This document shows positions 26,912-35,985 of a stretch of DNA of 64,000 bases, piece by piece. Position 1 is the stretch's first letter; every line of letters starts with the position of its first letter. Both the position numbers and the translations under genes were made by a program. This stretch comes from Croceicoccus naphthovorans. GTDB taxonomy: Bacteria; Pseudomonadota; Alphaproteobacteria; Sphingomonadales; Sphingomonadaceae. The notes beneath the pieces were generated by a model that worked only from the letters and a program-made list of their open reading frames with translations, did no database searches and was not told where the DNA came from. Where the stretch lies: positions 747,501 through 811,500 of the forward strand of contig NZ_CP011770.1 of NCBI RefSeq assembly GCF_001028705.1. The letters are read 5' to 3'.

Positions 26912-27373
26912 ATGATCGCTTTTAAGTCCGCAATGGCCCGCCTGCCCGCGACGGCGCTTGCCTTGTCCCTGGCAGCCTGCACCGTGGCCGCGCAGGCAGC
27001 ACCATACGTCATGTTCCGCGATCCCGGTTGCGGCTGCTGCCACGAATGGGCCGAGCACATCCGGGCAGACATGCAGGCAGAGGTCGTAATGCGGGAAGAC
27101 GTCCCGATGACGCAAGTGAAGGCCGATCGCGGCATTCCGGCCGATCTGGCATCGTGTCACACGATGGAAGTGGAAGGCTACGTTATCGAAGGCCACGTTC
27201 CCGCTGCCGACATCAGACGGCTGCTTCGGGAAAGGCCCGAAGGCGTCAGGGGATTGGCTGTCGCGGGAATGCCGCTTGGCTCACCGGGCATGGAAATGGG
27301 CGGGCGCACCCAGCCCTATAAGGTTATTGCGTTCGGTGATTTCGGGCAGAGAGTTTTCGCAACCTATCAGTAG
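26912..27373 (+). CDS. DUF411 periplasmic metal-binding protein
   Basis: A 153-residue protein with a signal peptide (ATALALSLAACTVAAQAAP) and a DUF411 domain: MFRDPGCGCCHEWAEHIRAD, ASCHTMEVEGYVIEGHVPAADIRRLL, and VAGMPLGSPGMEMGGRTQPYKVIAFG. The CxCC, His and Met residues suggest copper binding. Such proteins are usually found with copper exporters. AAAGGAAAAC precedes the ATG. It follows cueR by 64 bases and probably belongs to the same operon. Confidence 0.85.
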   Translation: MIAFKSAMARLPATALALSLAACTVAAQAAPYVMFRDPGCGCCHEWAEHIRADMQAEVVMREDVPMTQVKADRGIPADLASCHTMEVEGYVIEGHVPAADIRRLLRERPEGVRGLAVAGMPLGSPGMEMGGRTQPYKVIAFGDFGQRVFATYQ

Positions 27374-27840
27374 GGAGCCCGTTGTCCGCAGCTGGCGAAG
27401 TCTGCCTGTGGAGCGGACAGCCCCTACGGCTCGCATGTGGAATGTCGGTTTTCTACGGCCCGGCCGCCGAAACCGGACGGTCTGTTGCCGGCCCAGAAGG
27501 TGGCATTCCACCGAAACCGAGGGGATGGCTGCTTTCCACCCCATTTTGGATATAAGCGCTTCGCGGCACTCGCCCCCTTAGCGGACTGGCAGCTATCCGG
27601 GCTTTCTGACCAAAAGCGGCTGGTCGGGTAACGAACCGATTGCGGACGCACGGATTTGCGCCAAGTCTCCTCTATAAGTGCGCTTCTTCAGATTTTATTT
27701 GAAATCTAGTTTCACTTATCTTCTTACTTCTCTGAACAAAGATGGACTTTTTATGATATTTATTTATTTAATATATACTGGTTAATAAATCTCTATGTGT
27801 TACTCTTAAGATTGCTACTCCAGTTCGCCAGGACAACTAA
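27374..27840. other. Intergenic region, AT-rich at its right half
   Basis: 467 bases between two converging genes. The left half has inverted GTCCGC/GCGGAC arms (27384-27389 and 27413-27418) and GC-rich repeat-like text; 27690-27840 is strikingly AT-rich for this chromosome. I see no gene and no confident terminator. The left half looks like the repeat-type intergenic text often seen in sphingomonads (low confidence). Confidence 0.35.
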
Positions 27841-28956
27841 TTAACCGATTGGGATCCACGCTCGTTGCGCGTAGGATAGTTCCGTCGCATCTATGATCTT
27901 TTGAACGTGAGCGGCCTGTTTGAAGCTAGGGCTGGCTTCCTTCCCTGATCGCACTGCGTCCACAAAATCCCGGAAGATCGCCGCAAGGGTGAAGACACCA
28001 ATCTGCTCAGTATCTGCTCTGACGGTACCGCATGGGATCGTCATGAGCCGTTCCGGTATCTCCACGAGAGCATCTGGCTCATCGAGGTAGGTCCCGACTG
28101 GACCAGAGTGGAGGGTTGTGCTGAATGCTTGGGGGAACCCTGGAGCCTTCAGTGTCAGCCGCCCCTTGCTGCCCCATGCCTCGAGGTTGAACCCATGCGC
28201 GTTTGCGGCGTTCCACGATACGTTGAGCTGCGCATCCACTCCGCTCGCCAGACGAAGGAGGAGGAAGACGTTATCGTGCACTTCCGGCTTGATGACGGAC
28301 CCATCGCTCGTCGGCCATGAATCAAGCTTTGTGCTCCCAGTGCCGATTACCTCGGTTACTGGACCGAACAAAGATACGAGGGCATGAAGCGCATGTCCGC
28401 CAATATTTCGCAAAACCGAAGCGCCTTGCGACGCATCCGCGAACCAAGCGTAATCCGGTACGTTGATCGACTTTGCGGTGAACAGCTGCACTTGGAAGCT
28501 GCAGTTGATACCGCTCACCTCTCCGATGAAGCCTTCGTCAAGCTTCTCCTTCATTAGCCGGCCGGCTGGCGTTGGCTGCACGGTTGCATCCACCATGCCG
28601 ACGAGGCCTTTGCCTTGCTGACGATCGAACATGTCTTGCGCTTCAGACGCGTTCATGCCGAATGGCATGCCAGCGTAAACATGCTTCCCCGCTTCTAGCG
28701 CGGCCGTAACCATCTCGTGGCGCAGCCTGGGTCTGGTGCCAACGTCGATGATGTCAATTTCAGGATCACGCGCCATCTCGCGATAGTCGCCATAGGCTTT
28801 CTTGATTCCGGTCTTTGCCGCCGCAGCTTCAGCCGTTTCTTGCCGCGAGGTGCAGATTGCAACAACTTCGACATCATCAAGACTTCGCCAGGCCGGAAGG
28901 TGGGCTTGAACGCCCCATGCCGCGCTGATTATCCCTACCCGCAATTTATCAGTCAT
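27841..28956 (-). CDS. Gfo/Idh/MocA-family oxidoreductase
   Basis: A 371-residue protein with an N-terminal Rossmann NAD(P)-binding domain (KLRVGIISAAWGVQAHLPAW, then VVAICTSRQETAEAAAAKTG) and the family's C-terminal beta-sheet domain. The EKP motif of the family is changed: where 'EKP' is usual the text reads KHVYAGMPFGMN. The family acts on sugars and polyols. The altered motif makes the substrate and even dehydrogenase activity uncertain. It is a single gene with an inverted repeat 110 bases upstream. Confidence 0.8.
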   Translation of the reverse strand: MTDKLRVGIISAAWGVQAHLPAWRSLDDVEVVAICTSRQETAEAAAAKTGIKKAYGDYREMARDPEIDIIDVGTRPRLRHEMVTAALEAGKHVYAGMPFGMNASEAQDMFDRQQGKGLVGMVDATVQPTPAGRLMKEKLDEGFIGEVSGINCSFQVQLFTAKSINVPDYAWFADASQGASVLRNIGGHALHALVSLFGPVTEVIGTGSTKLDSWPTSDGSVIKPEVHDNVFLLLRLASGVDAQLNVSWNAANAHGFNLEAWGSKGRLTLKAPGFPQAFSTTLHSGPVGTYLDEPDALVEIPERLMTIPCGTVRADTEQIGVFTLAAIFRDFVDAVRSGKEASPSFKQAAHVQKIIDATELSYAQRAWIPIG

Positions 28957-29301
28957 AACCGATTAACCGTTATTGCCTTGCGCATTGGCGGTAGTGCTAC
29001 AACTTGATTGGGGTCGCAAAAACACGTTCTAATGATCATTACGCTTGTGATTTCCGACCCGCTGGATTCGAACGAATAATACGTTCGTGAAACGTCCGAC
29101 CAGTTGCCAATGGCGATTTAATCGAGCTCTCGACGCAAGAATCTGTCAAATCGCTAATGTCCGAAGAATTATGTTCAATTTGGCAAACTCAAGTAGCTGC
29201 TTCCCACCCCGTAGCCGACACTCGTGACGAAGGCTGACTGACTGGTAGCAGACTTTCCGCGTGATGGACGGAAAGACCGAGAGTAGCGAGTAAAGCGGTC
29301 A
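28957..29301. other. Intergenic region with a CGAACG-CGTTCG inverted repeat
   Basis: 345 bases without a convincing gene. CGAACG (29069-29074) and CGTTCG (29082-29087) form a palindrome with a seven-base centre about 115 bases upstream of the Gfo/Idh/MocA start, a possible operator. The rest is moderately AT-rich. Confidence 0.35.
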
Positions 29302-29736
29302 TCATCGCCTAACCAGCTTCCGAATTGCGGATTGCCATCCCGGCAAGTGGGGCAAACGGTGTACCAAGGGATCTCTAAGCTTGGCCAACTTTGTCCGGCT
29401 CAGCTGTGTGAGCCTCTCCCAATCCGCTTTGAACAAGTAGAGTGCATTGCCGTACTCGAGATTTTCCAGTGCGACGAGGCGATCCCCGAATTTCGCTCCA
29501 AAGTCTCCCGCAAATTTACCTGTGCCGACGATGAAGCCGTCATGACCGAGGCGGTCAAGGTCCTCCAGTCTTTCTCTTGCGACCCTCAACCGCGCAGGAT
29601 TGCCCGACTTTCGTGACACCAGTCGCTCCAGTACGCGGTCCTTCGAACCGGTTGGCAAGAGCTCCCAGTACATATGTTGAATTCGAGCAAGATCAGGGTC
29701 GGAGAGATCAGCGTCGAATACGTGCGCTTCCCCATC
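29302..29736 (-). pseudogene. Unknown C-terminal protein fragment
   Basis: About 144 coherent residues from DGEAHVFDADLSDPDLARI to the stop (LPGWQSAIRKLVRR). They include MYWELLPTGSKDRVLERLVSRK and a helix GNALYLFKADWERLTQLSRT. Upstream in this frame the composition turns Arg-rich and nonsensical, so the true N-terminus is lost. It joins the methyltransferase relic at about 29736 by a frame change. No family is recognised. Confidence 0.45.
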
Positions 29737-30026
29737 AGTGCTTCGAAGTCGACCGCACTGCGGGCATCGCCGCACAGAAGTCGATGCCGTCCAAGAAGCC
29801 AAATGGCGCCGCGGCGTGAGACCGCAGGGCCGGTAGCTATGACAACCGCATCGTCGGCTGCGTCGCGGCCAGCCTCGCCCGCTTCCTCGATTACGAAATC
29901 GACTTCGGCGAGACTGAACCCGGTGAGCTCGATGTCGAACTCGAGATCGACCAGAGCCTGGAACTCGATGGCGAGGATTTCCTTGTCCCACCCGGCGTTG
30001 AGCGCGAGCTTGTTGTCGGCCAGCAC
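29730..30026 (-). pseudogene. Fragment of a ParB/DNA-adenine methyltransferase
   Basis: About 99 residues: VLADNKLALNAGWDKEI, IELTGFSLAEVDFVI and WLLGRHRLLCGDARS followed by FEALMG. This is the linker between the ParB-like N-terminus and the start of the CcrM/ParB-type site-specific DNA-methyltransferase domain in phage and island proteins. The ParB part upstream and the DPPY catalytic part downstream are missing. It is a decayed piece of an old element. Confidence 0.65.
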
Positions 30027-30522
30027 ATCATCGCAAGGTCGAAGTGCTGAGTGAGCAGGTGCTTACACAGCGGGACGGCTGGGCCATGGTTCTACTCCAC
30101 GCGGAGTTGGCCGACCCGGATTAGCCGGCGATAATCCCCCTCGCGGTACCCCGCCAATTGTCGACACCGATCGCTGACATATGCGCGACCGTTCCCTGTT
30201 ACCGGCATTCCTGTTCGTTGTTCCGGCACGAGGAATTCCCTGTTTCTCGCGCAGGGGATTTGGCCCACGAAATGGCGGAGTTCTTCGGTTTCAGTACTGC
30301 CTGACGGCGGAGATCGGCGTGAAAAATTGTCAGATTCCCTGAATTTTTCCCTGTTAAACGGGGAAATCAGGGGTGAGACCGGTTAGGTCAGGACCGCGCC
30401 ATTCACCACTTTTGCGATCATCACCGCGCCTTTTGGTATTCCGGCTTCACGTGCTCCCTCTTGACCGCTCTTTCGCGTTCGGCGAACCCGCCACCTGCCT
30501 TTAACAGCGGAATGGACGGTTT
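30027..30522. repeat. Intergenic region with repeated TTCCCTG hairpins
   Basis: No gene is seen. TTCCCTG occurs at 30192, 30236, 30335 and 30347. The strongest hairpin pairs CCCTGA/TCAGGG (30337-30342 with 30367-30372) and TTTCCC/GGGAAA (30346-30351 with 30361-30366) around a nine-base loop. A second, weaker hairpin is AATTCCCTG with CAGGGGATT. The pattern looks like a degenerate intergenic repeat family. Confidence 0.45.
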
Positions 30523-31509
30523 ATGATCAAACGAACCCTTGCCGGACGCGCGGTAAATCCCATCGGGCTTGGCTGCATGAATGTCACATGGGCCTATGGT
30601 TCGCCCATCTCGCGCGAAGATGCGGTCTCGCTATTTCGAGAGGCGTTGGACGAGGGTTACGATCATTTCGACACCGCGAATATCTATGGCGGCGGGGTCA
30701 GTGAGGAAATCTTGGGCGAGGCGATCATGGATCGTCGCGACGATTTCCTGCTGGCATCGAAGATGGGGATCGTGGTCGAGGGCGACCGTCGCGGCATCGA
30801 TTGCAGCCCGGATGCCATCGTAGCCTCACTGGATGCCAGCCTGAAGCGTCTAAAGACGGACCGCATCGATCTTTACTACATGCATCGGCTCGACCCCAAA
30901 GTACCGATTGCGGAAAGCGTCGGTGCGATGGTGCGGGCGATGGAGGCGGGCAAGATCGGCGCCTATGGCGTGTCTGAATGGAGCGCCGCCCACATTCGCG
31001 AAGCGCACGGGGTGCATCCGATGGCTGCGGTTCAGACCGAATATTCCCCGTGGACGCGCAACGTGGAACTGGGCGTTCTGGACACGACGCGGGAACTGGG
31101 CATTGCGCTTGTCGCTTTCTCGCCAGTGGCGCGCGGTGCATTGGCCAATGCACTGGGCGATCCGCTGATCCTGACCGGACAGGATTTGCGGGGCAATATG
31201 CCGCGGTTCAGTGCGGAGAACTGGCCGTGCAACATGGACCTGATCCGCGCCTTCAACGCCTTGGCGGCAGAGGCGCGCGTGACCCCGGCGCAGCTATCGC
31301 TCGCATGGGTCTTGTCGCGCGCACCGCATCTGCACGCGATCCCCGGCACGTCGAATGCTGCGCATATGGTCGAGAATAGCGGTACCAATTCGCTGACAAT
31401 TGCGCCCGATGTTTTGGAGAGGGTTGGCGAAATCGTGAACCAGGCGACCGTATCCGGCCACCGCTATCCGGAATCGCTGCGCGGATTTATCGATACAGAG
31501 GATTTCTGA
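30523..31509 (+). CDS. Aldo/keto reductase
   Basis: A 328-residue (alpha/beta)8 barrel. The tetrad residues are visible in DHFDTANIYGGG (Asp and Tyr), LLASKMGI (Lys) and IDLYYMHRLDP (His). VTPAQLSLAWVLSR and AIPGTSNAAHMVEN give the NADPH-binding and C-terminal patterns. It reduces aldehydes or ketones with NADPH; substrate unknown. A single transcription unit facing the polysaccharide operon. Confidence 0.9.
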   Translation: MIKRTLAGRAVNPIGLGCMNVTWAYGSPISREDAVSLFREALDEGYDHFDTANIYGGGVSEEILGEAIMDRRDDFLLASKMGIVVEGDRRGIDCSPDAIVASLDASLKRLKTDRIDLYYMHRLDPKVPIAESVGAMVRAMEAGKIGAYGVSEWSAAHIREAHGVHPMAAVQTEYSPWTRNVELGVLDTTRELGIALVAFSPVARGALANALGDPLILTGQDLRGNMPRFSAENWPCNMDLIRAFNALAAEARVTPAQLSLAWVLSRAPHLHAIPGTSNAAHMVENSGTNSLTIAPDVLERVGEIVNQATVSGHRYPESLRGFIDTEDF

Positions 31510-31553
31510 AAGCGCGCCGGCAGGCGGTGATGAGCATTATGCCGCCCGCCCGG

Positions 31554-32561
31554 TCAGGCAAGCGCCACGTGGCGCTTGCCCCGGAAATTCTCCTCCGCAA
31601 GGCTGGCGATCAGGGCCGAGGGCAGGTCGACAACTGTCGCCGCCGGGCGCCACGCGCTGGCGGTGGAAACCCGTACGCGATCGTGGTGCAGGGCGTTGCC
31701 GTGCGGGATCGCGGGATATTCCACCGCGTGCTGCATATTGACGCACAGCTTTTCCAGCCGCTCCGCCTCGTTCCGACCGGGCGAGAAGACGATAAAGCGC
31801 CCTTCGTCCCAATGCGCCAGTGTCACGCCCAAGGGCGCGGGCACTGTGCGTAGCCGCGCCGCGATTTCCCCGGCAAGCCGTTCTGCTCCGCGCACGCCGT
31901 GGAGGGCGACATAGGCGTCCAGCTCTTCGATCTGGATCAGCGCAGCCGCCATCGGCGTGCCGCGCATCCGGGCATCGCGCAGCAGCATTTCTGCCCATGC
32001 GCGTGAGGGCAGGCCGTCGGCCCCGTCGATCAAGGTGCCGTCCAGCACCGCCTCTTGCAGCTCGCGATTAGACGTAACCAGCTGGCGTTCACGCGCCTGC
32101 CTGCGATCCTGCTCTCGCTTTAAGCGTAGCAGGGTGCGGACGCGGGCTTGCAATTCCACCGGCTCGATCGGTTTGGTCACGAAATCGCTGGCCCCGGCCA
32201 TAAACGCCTGCCCCAGCGCATCGAGGTCGCGCCGACCCGACAGCATCAGGATCGGCAGGAACGCGCCACGCGGGCTGGTGCGGATGGCGGCGGTCGCCTC
32301 GATCCCGTCGACGTCGGGCATCAGGATGTCCATGATGACCAGATCGCATTCCATGCGCGCCTCGCGATTGCCGCCGCCGGTAAGGGATAGCGCGTTGTAG
32401 GCCGCCTGCGCGCTTTCCACGCAAGTGATGCGATACGATCCCCCGGCGGTCAGCAGGCTTGCGGTGATCTGCGCCGCATCGGGGTCGTCGTCGACGATCA
32501 GGATACGCGGGCCGGTCGCTTGCTGTCCGTCAAAGGGATGAAGGGGCGTGACGCTGTTCAT
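31554..32561 (-). CDS. Response regulator with degenerate GGDEF-like output domain
   Basis: A 335-residue protein from MNSVTPLHPF, coupled to the preceding gene by an ATGA overlap. The receiver domain has the acidic pair in LIVDDDPDAA, the phospho-Asp in LVIMDILMPDVDG, Ser in LMLSGRRD and Lys in DFVTKPIEP. A short linker leads to a diguanylate-cyclase-like fold (DGTLIDGADGLPSRAW as the start and LAHWDEGRFIVFSPG where GGDEF would be). The active motif is lost, so cyclase activity is unlikely; a c-di-GMP or protein-binding role is inferred. It is the last gene of the operon. Confidence 0.75.
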   Translation of the reverse strand: MNSVTPLHPFDGQQATGPRILIVDDDPDAAQITASLLTAGGSYRITCVESAQAAYNALSLTGGGNREARMECDLVIMDILMPDVDGIEATAAIRTSPRGAFLPILMLSGRRDLDALGQAFMAGASDFVTKPIEPVELQARVRTLLRLKREQDRRQARERQLVTSNRELQEAVLDGTLIDGADGLPSRAWAEMLLRDARMRGTPMAAALIQIEELDAYVALHGVRGAERLAGEIAARLRTVPAPLGVTLAHWDEGRFIVFSPGRNEAERLEKLCVNMQHAVEYPAIPHGNALHHDRVRVSTASAWRPAATVVDLPSALIASLAEENFRGKRHVALA

Positions 32562-34075
32562 TGTTCGCTGTCCTTGATCCATGCGCGCCACTGCGGTCCG
32601 TCATGCAGCAGGCGATATCCGGGAAGTCCATGTTCGTGCAGGTGCGGGAACGTGCGGCCCATCGCATCGGCCCCCTGCGGCGCGCGGTGGCTGCGCACAA
32701 CCTGCACGGGGGCGAACGAGGTCTGGCGCAGCCCGTCGATACGGAACCGCATGGACGACGCCCCGTCGATCCCGCCCGCACCTCCGCGATAGGCAATGGC
32801 GGCGGGGGCGGCCTCTGCATCGAACAACACCTCGCCATGGCCTTGCAATGCCATGCCCAGCGCGGCCAGTTCGGCATCGGCGGCGGGCACCGGCGATCCG
32901 GTCAGGGCCGCGCGCATCCGCTCGCTCTCCGCGTCGGGCGCGGCCCAGACCAGCACGGCCCCGCCGGTCCAGCCGATCGCGAGCAGGGCGAGGATCGGTT
33001 TCTCCCCACGGTCGCGGTTGCGCGGCCAACGGGTGGCGGAGGCCATCGCCAGCGGGATACCCAGCGCCGCCATTTGGACCGAGGAAGGCCACATGCGGAT
33101 CGCCCAAGCGGCGATGGCGGCCAGCACGATGGCCCCAGTCACGCCCACCGCCGCACGCCGCACGCCCCGCTGGCGCCGGGTACGCACGATCATGGCGGAA
33201 ATGATCGGCGCGGTGGCGACCAACCCCGACAACGCCAGCGAAAGTGTCTTTTCCGAAACCGGCGGCGCGGTCAGCAGCGCGGTGAACCCACCAAGGAACG
33301 CCCAGGGATCGCCGTTGAATATCCAGTTGGTATAGCCGAACCCCGCAAACACGAACGCCCCGGGAAACAACATGGTCAGCATCACCCCGATGGGGGAACG
33401 CCGCATCTGCGCATCCGGCACGCACAGCGCGATGGCCGGGATCGCGGCAACGACGATGACGATACCGATCGGATCGGACAGCATGATGACCGGCAGGGCC
33501 AGCGCCACCAGAATAACGTCGGTAATCCGGTGATCGCGGCGCAAGTTGAACAGCCCGATGGCCAGCATCGACAGTCCGCAATGCATCACCGCCCATCCCG
33601 GCCCCTCGGCCAGACTGCGCAACAGGATCGGATTGGTGGCCAACAGCACGATCGCAAACAGGGCGGCCCCGGCGTGAAAGCCCTCCGTACGGAAGGCCCG
33701 GCTCCACCCCGCTACCATCAGGCCGAAGAACAACGCGGTGATCATCACGGGCCATGCCGACCCGAAACCCGATGCGAACAGGTTGCCGGTCAGCGCGAAC
33801 AGGTAGGGTAGCGGCGGGTGCGCGGCGGCGACCGATGGGGCACGGATCGTACCTTCCGTCGCCAGCAGCGCGCGGCCCCAAAGCTCCAGCGTGGCGAGCG
33901 ACATGTATCCGGCCTGCCGCAAGGCAAGGAGCAAGCCCAGCAGCGCCGCCGCGAATGCCAGCGCAAGGATCGTGTTGAACTGATCGCGCCCCTTGCGCCC
34001 GTCGATATGGGGGAGCCGCGGCGCGACATGAGTGGCTGGCTCGCGGACCGGGGCTGGCCATGCGGTGGCGTTCAT
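32558..34075 (-). CDS. Polytopic membrane protein of the polysaccharide operon
   Basis: The product has 505 residues starting MNATAWPAPVREP. There are about ten hydrophobic helices (for example ILALAFAAALLGLLLAL, VMITALFFGLMVAGW, ILVALALPVIMLSDPIGI, AIVLAAIAAWAIRMW) and a C-terminal soluble part of ~130 residues. The segment AAAHPPLPYLFALTG is like the first loop of GT-C/ArnT-type membrane glycosyltransferases. It overlaps both neighbours by four bases, so it is a coupled part of the operon. A role as membrane glycosyltransferase or export helper is inferred. Confidence 0.65.
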   Translation of the reverse strand: MNATAWPAPVREPATHVAPRLPHIDGRKGRDQFNTILALAFAAALLGLLLALRQAGYMSLATLELWGRALLATEGTIRAPSVAAAHPPLPYLFALTGNLFASGFGSAWPVMITALFFGLMVAGWSRAFRTEGFHAGAALFAIVLLATNPILLRSLAEGPGWAVMHCGLSMLAIGLFNLRRDHRITDVILVALALPVIMLSDPIGIVIVVAAIPAIALCVPDAQMRRSPIGVMLTMLFPGAFVFAGFGYTNWIFNGDPWAFLGGFTALLTAPPVSEKTLSLALSGLVATAPIISAMIVRTRRQRGVRRAAVGVTGAIVLAAIAAWAIRMWPSSVQMAALGIPLAMASATRWPRNRDRGEKPILALLAIGWTGGAVLVWAAPDAESERMRAALTGSPVPAADAELAALGMALQGHGEVLFDAEAAPAAIAYRGGAGGIDGASSMRFRIDGLRQTSFAPVQVVRSHRAPQGADAMGRTFPHLHEHGLPGYRLLHDGPQWRAWIKDSEQ

Positions 34076-35985
34076 CGGATGGATCCCGCTATCCTGCCGT
34101 CCGGTCCCAGCGCCTCGGCCACTTCGCGGGCGGTGTGGCACGACAGGCCATGCGTGGTCTTTTCCCAGTAAAACGGCTTCGTCAGCAGCTGGTACAGCCC
34201 CTTCCACGCCGCGATGGACAGCAGGATCCAATAGGCCGGAACGGTCAAGGCCCACGGGGTCAGTTCAAGCCAGTTGCGCCGGAACGGGGCCAGCATCATC
34301 AGGAAGATCAGCATCCCGTTGCCGAGCAACAGGTTGAACAGCGAAATATAGAGCAGCACCGGAGGGAAGAAGATGTCGAAGCCCGCCGCCTGCGTCGCGG
34401 CCCAGACCGCGAAGACAGCCCAGAACACCGGATTCAGAAGGCCGGACAGCATCGTGCCGCCGATGAACATCGCAAAGCCCAGCACACCCAGCGGGCCGAC
34501 CTGCCGCGCGAAATCGCCGGGGCGGCGCAAGTGGACTAACAAGGTCTGCATGTACCCCTTGATCCAGCGAGACCGCTGGCGAATCCAGTTCCCCGCGCTG
34601 ACATTGGCTTCCTCGAACGTGGTCGATTCCACCAACTTCGTCGTATAGCCCTTCTGCGTCATGCGAATGCCGAGGTCGGCGTCTTCGGTGACGTTGAACG
34701 GATCCCACGCGATCAGTTCGCGCAGCACAGAGGTGCGGAAATGGTTCGACGTCCCGCCCAACGGAATCGGGATGCGCAGCTTCTCCAGCCCCGGCAGCAT
34801 TAGGTCGAACCACAAGGCGTAGTCCAGCGTGAACAGCCGGGTCAGCCAGTTCTCGTTGCGGTTGTAGTAGTTCAGCCGACATTGCACGCAGGCCACATCT
34901 TTCCCGGTGCGGGCGAACGTTGCGACGACGCGCTTCAACTGGTCCGGCTCGGGCTTGTCTTCTGCGTCATAGATCACGCAGAATTCGCCGCGGGCGAGGC
35001 GGAAGGCGTAGTTGCACGCCTTGGGCTTGGTCTGCGGGTGCGATGGGGGGACGAGGACGATCTCGAAAATCTCCTCCAACCGCAGCGCCTGTGCCGCAGC
35101 AATGGTCTCCTCGTCGCCTTCCTCCAGCACGATCTTGATATCGAGCTTCGCCGCCGGATAGTCGAGGTTGCGCAAGGCACCCGCGAGGATCGGCAGTACG
35201 TCGGGCTCTCGAAACATCGGGACCAGCACGGTATAGATCGGCAGGTCTTCGTCAGACAGCAGGCCGATGGCGGCGTCGATCTCTCGCCGTTGTGCCGTCA
35301 GGTCGGTGCCGCCCGCCCAGATGGCAAAGCCCTTGAACGCGAAGTTGCCAAGGTAGAACAGGCTCATCAAGGCATTCAGCGCGATCAGCGTCGCGATCGG
35401 CGCGATGATGGCGCCCAGCGCGAACAGGCTGGCCAGCGCCCAGAGCCAGACGAGCTGGCCCGCGGTAAACACCGTCCGCGCGCTCATCTGCGGATCGCGT
35501 TCGTCCAGTTCATAGACTGCGCGGTGTGACCAACGCTGAGAGAATGCGGCCTGCACTGCGTGGCGTAGCGCGCGTTTAGAAGTGATAACGACATCGACCG
35601 ACTGCCCCCAGCGGCGGCGGATATGGAGCATGGCGGCAGGGCCGGGGCGGGCGGTGGCGACGATCATGCGCTTTCCGCCAAGGCCCGGCCGGGTGCGCCA
35701 CGGCACGGTCAATTCGCGCATGTAGGCGTCGACCTCGTCCTCTTGGAGCAGGCCGGGATCGGGCGGTTCGTCGATCAGGTCGATATGTGAGAGGCCAAAG
35801 CGGTCGGCCAGCGAGCGATAGAGCGTGCGCCCATCCACAAAACGCCGCGCCAGCAGGACATCGGGCAGCGGCATCTGCCACTTGCGCGCCAGCGTGCTGG
35901 CTGTGTCCAGCTCGTCCAGCTCGATAATGCCTTGTTCGACAAGGTGGTCGCCGGTCCAAGCATCGGTCTCGGAAAGCTCAGGCAT
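34072..35985 (-). CDS. GT2 polysaccharide synthase with N-terminal GspE/MshEN-like domain
   Basis: A 637-residue protein. The N-terminal ~160 residues match the type II secretion E/MshEN domain (GDHLVEQGIIELDELDTA, MPLPDVLLARRFVDGRTLY, LADRFGLSHIDL), which binds c-di-GMP in MshE. After two membrane helices (AGQLVWLWALASLFALGAII...) comes a GT2 domain with VLVPMFREPDV, DxD-like YDAEDKPEPDQ (~338), TEDADLGIRM (~431) and RQRSRWIKG (~467), the QxxRW signature, then further membrane helices. It resembles BcsA-like and NfrB-like processive synthases. No PilZ domain is present. The start overlaps the BcsB-like gene by eight bases. Confidence 0.85.
   Translation of the reverse strand: MPELSETDAWTGDHLVEQGIIELDELDTASTLARKWQMPLPDVLLARRFVDGRTLYRSLADRFGLSHIDLIDEPPDPGLLQEDEVDAYMRELTVPWRTRPGLGGKRMIVATARPGPAAMLHIRRRWGQSVDVVITSKRALRHAVQAAFSQRWSHRAVYELDERDPQMSARTVFTAGQLVWLWALASLFALGAIIAPIATLIALNALMSLFYLGNFAFKGFAIWAGGTDLTAQRREIDAAIGLLSDEDLPIYTVLVPMFREPDVLPILAGALRNLDYPAAKLDIKIVLEEGDEETIAAAQALRLEEIFEIVLVPPSHPQTKPKACNYAFRLARGEFCVIYDAEDKPEPDQLKRVVATFARTGKDVACVQCRLNYYNRNENWLTRLFTLDYALWFDLMLPGLEKLRIPIPLGGTSNHFRTSVLRELIAWDPFNVTEDADLGIRMTQKGYTTKLVESTTFEEANVSAGNWIRQRSRWIKGYMQTLLVHLRRPGDFARQVGPLGVLGFAMFIGGTMLSGLLNPVFWAVFAVWAATQAAGFDIFFPPVLLYISLFNLLLGNGMLIFLMMLAPFRRNWLELTPWALTVPAYWILLSIAAWKGLYQLLTKPFYWEKTTHGLSCHTAREVAEALGPDGRIAGSIR

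Noticed and set aside
32561-33811. 416-aa rightward frame
   Set aside because: Antisense to the polytopic membrane protein; His/Gln/Arg-rich nonsense composition.
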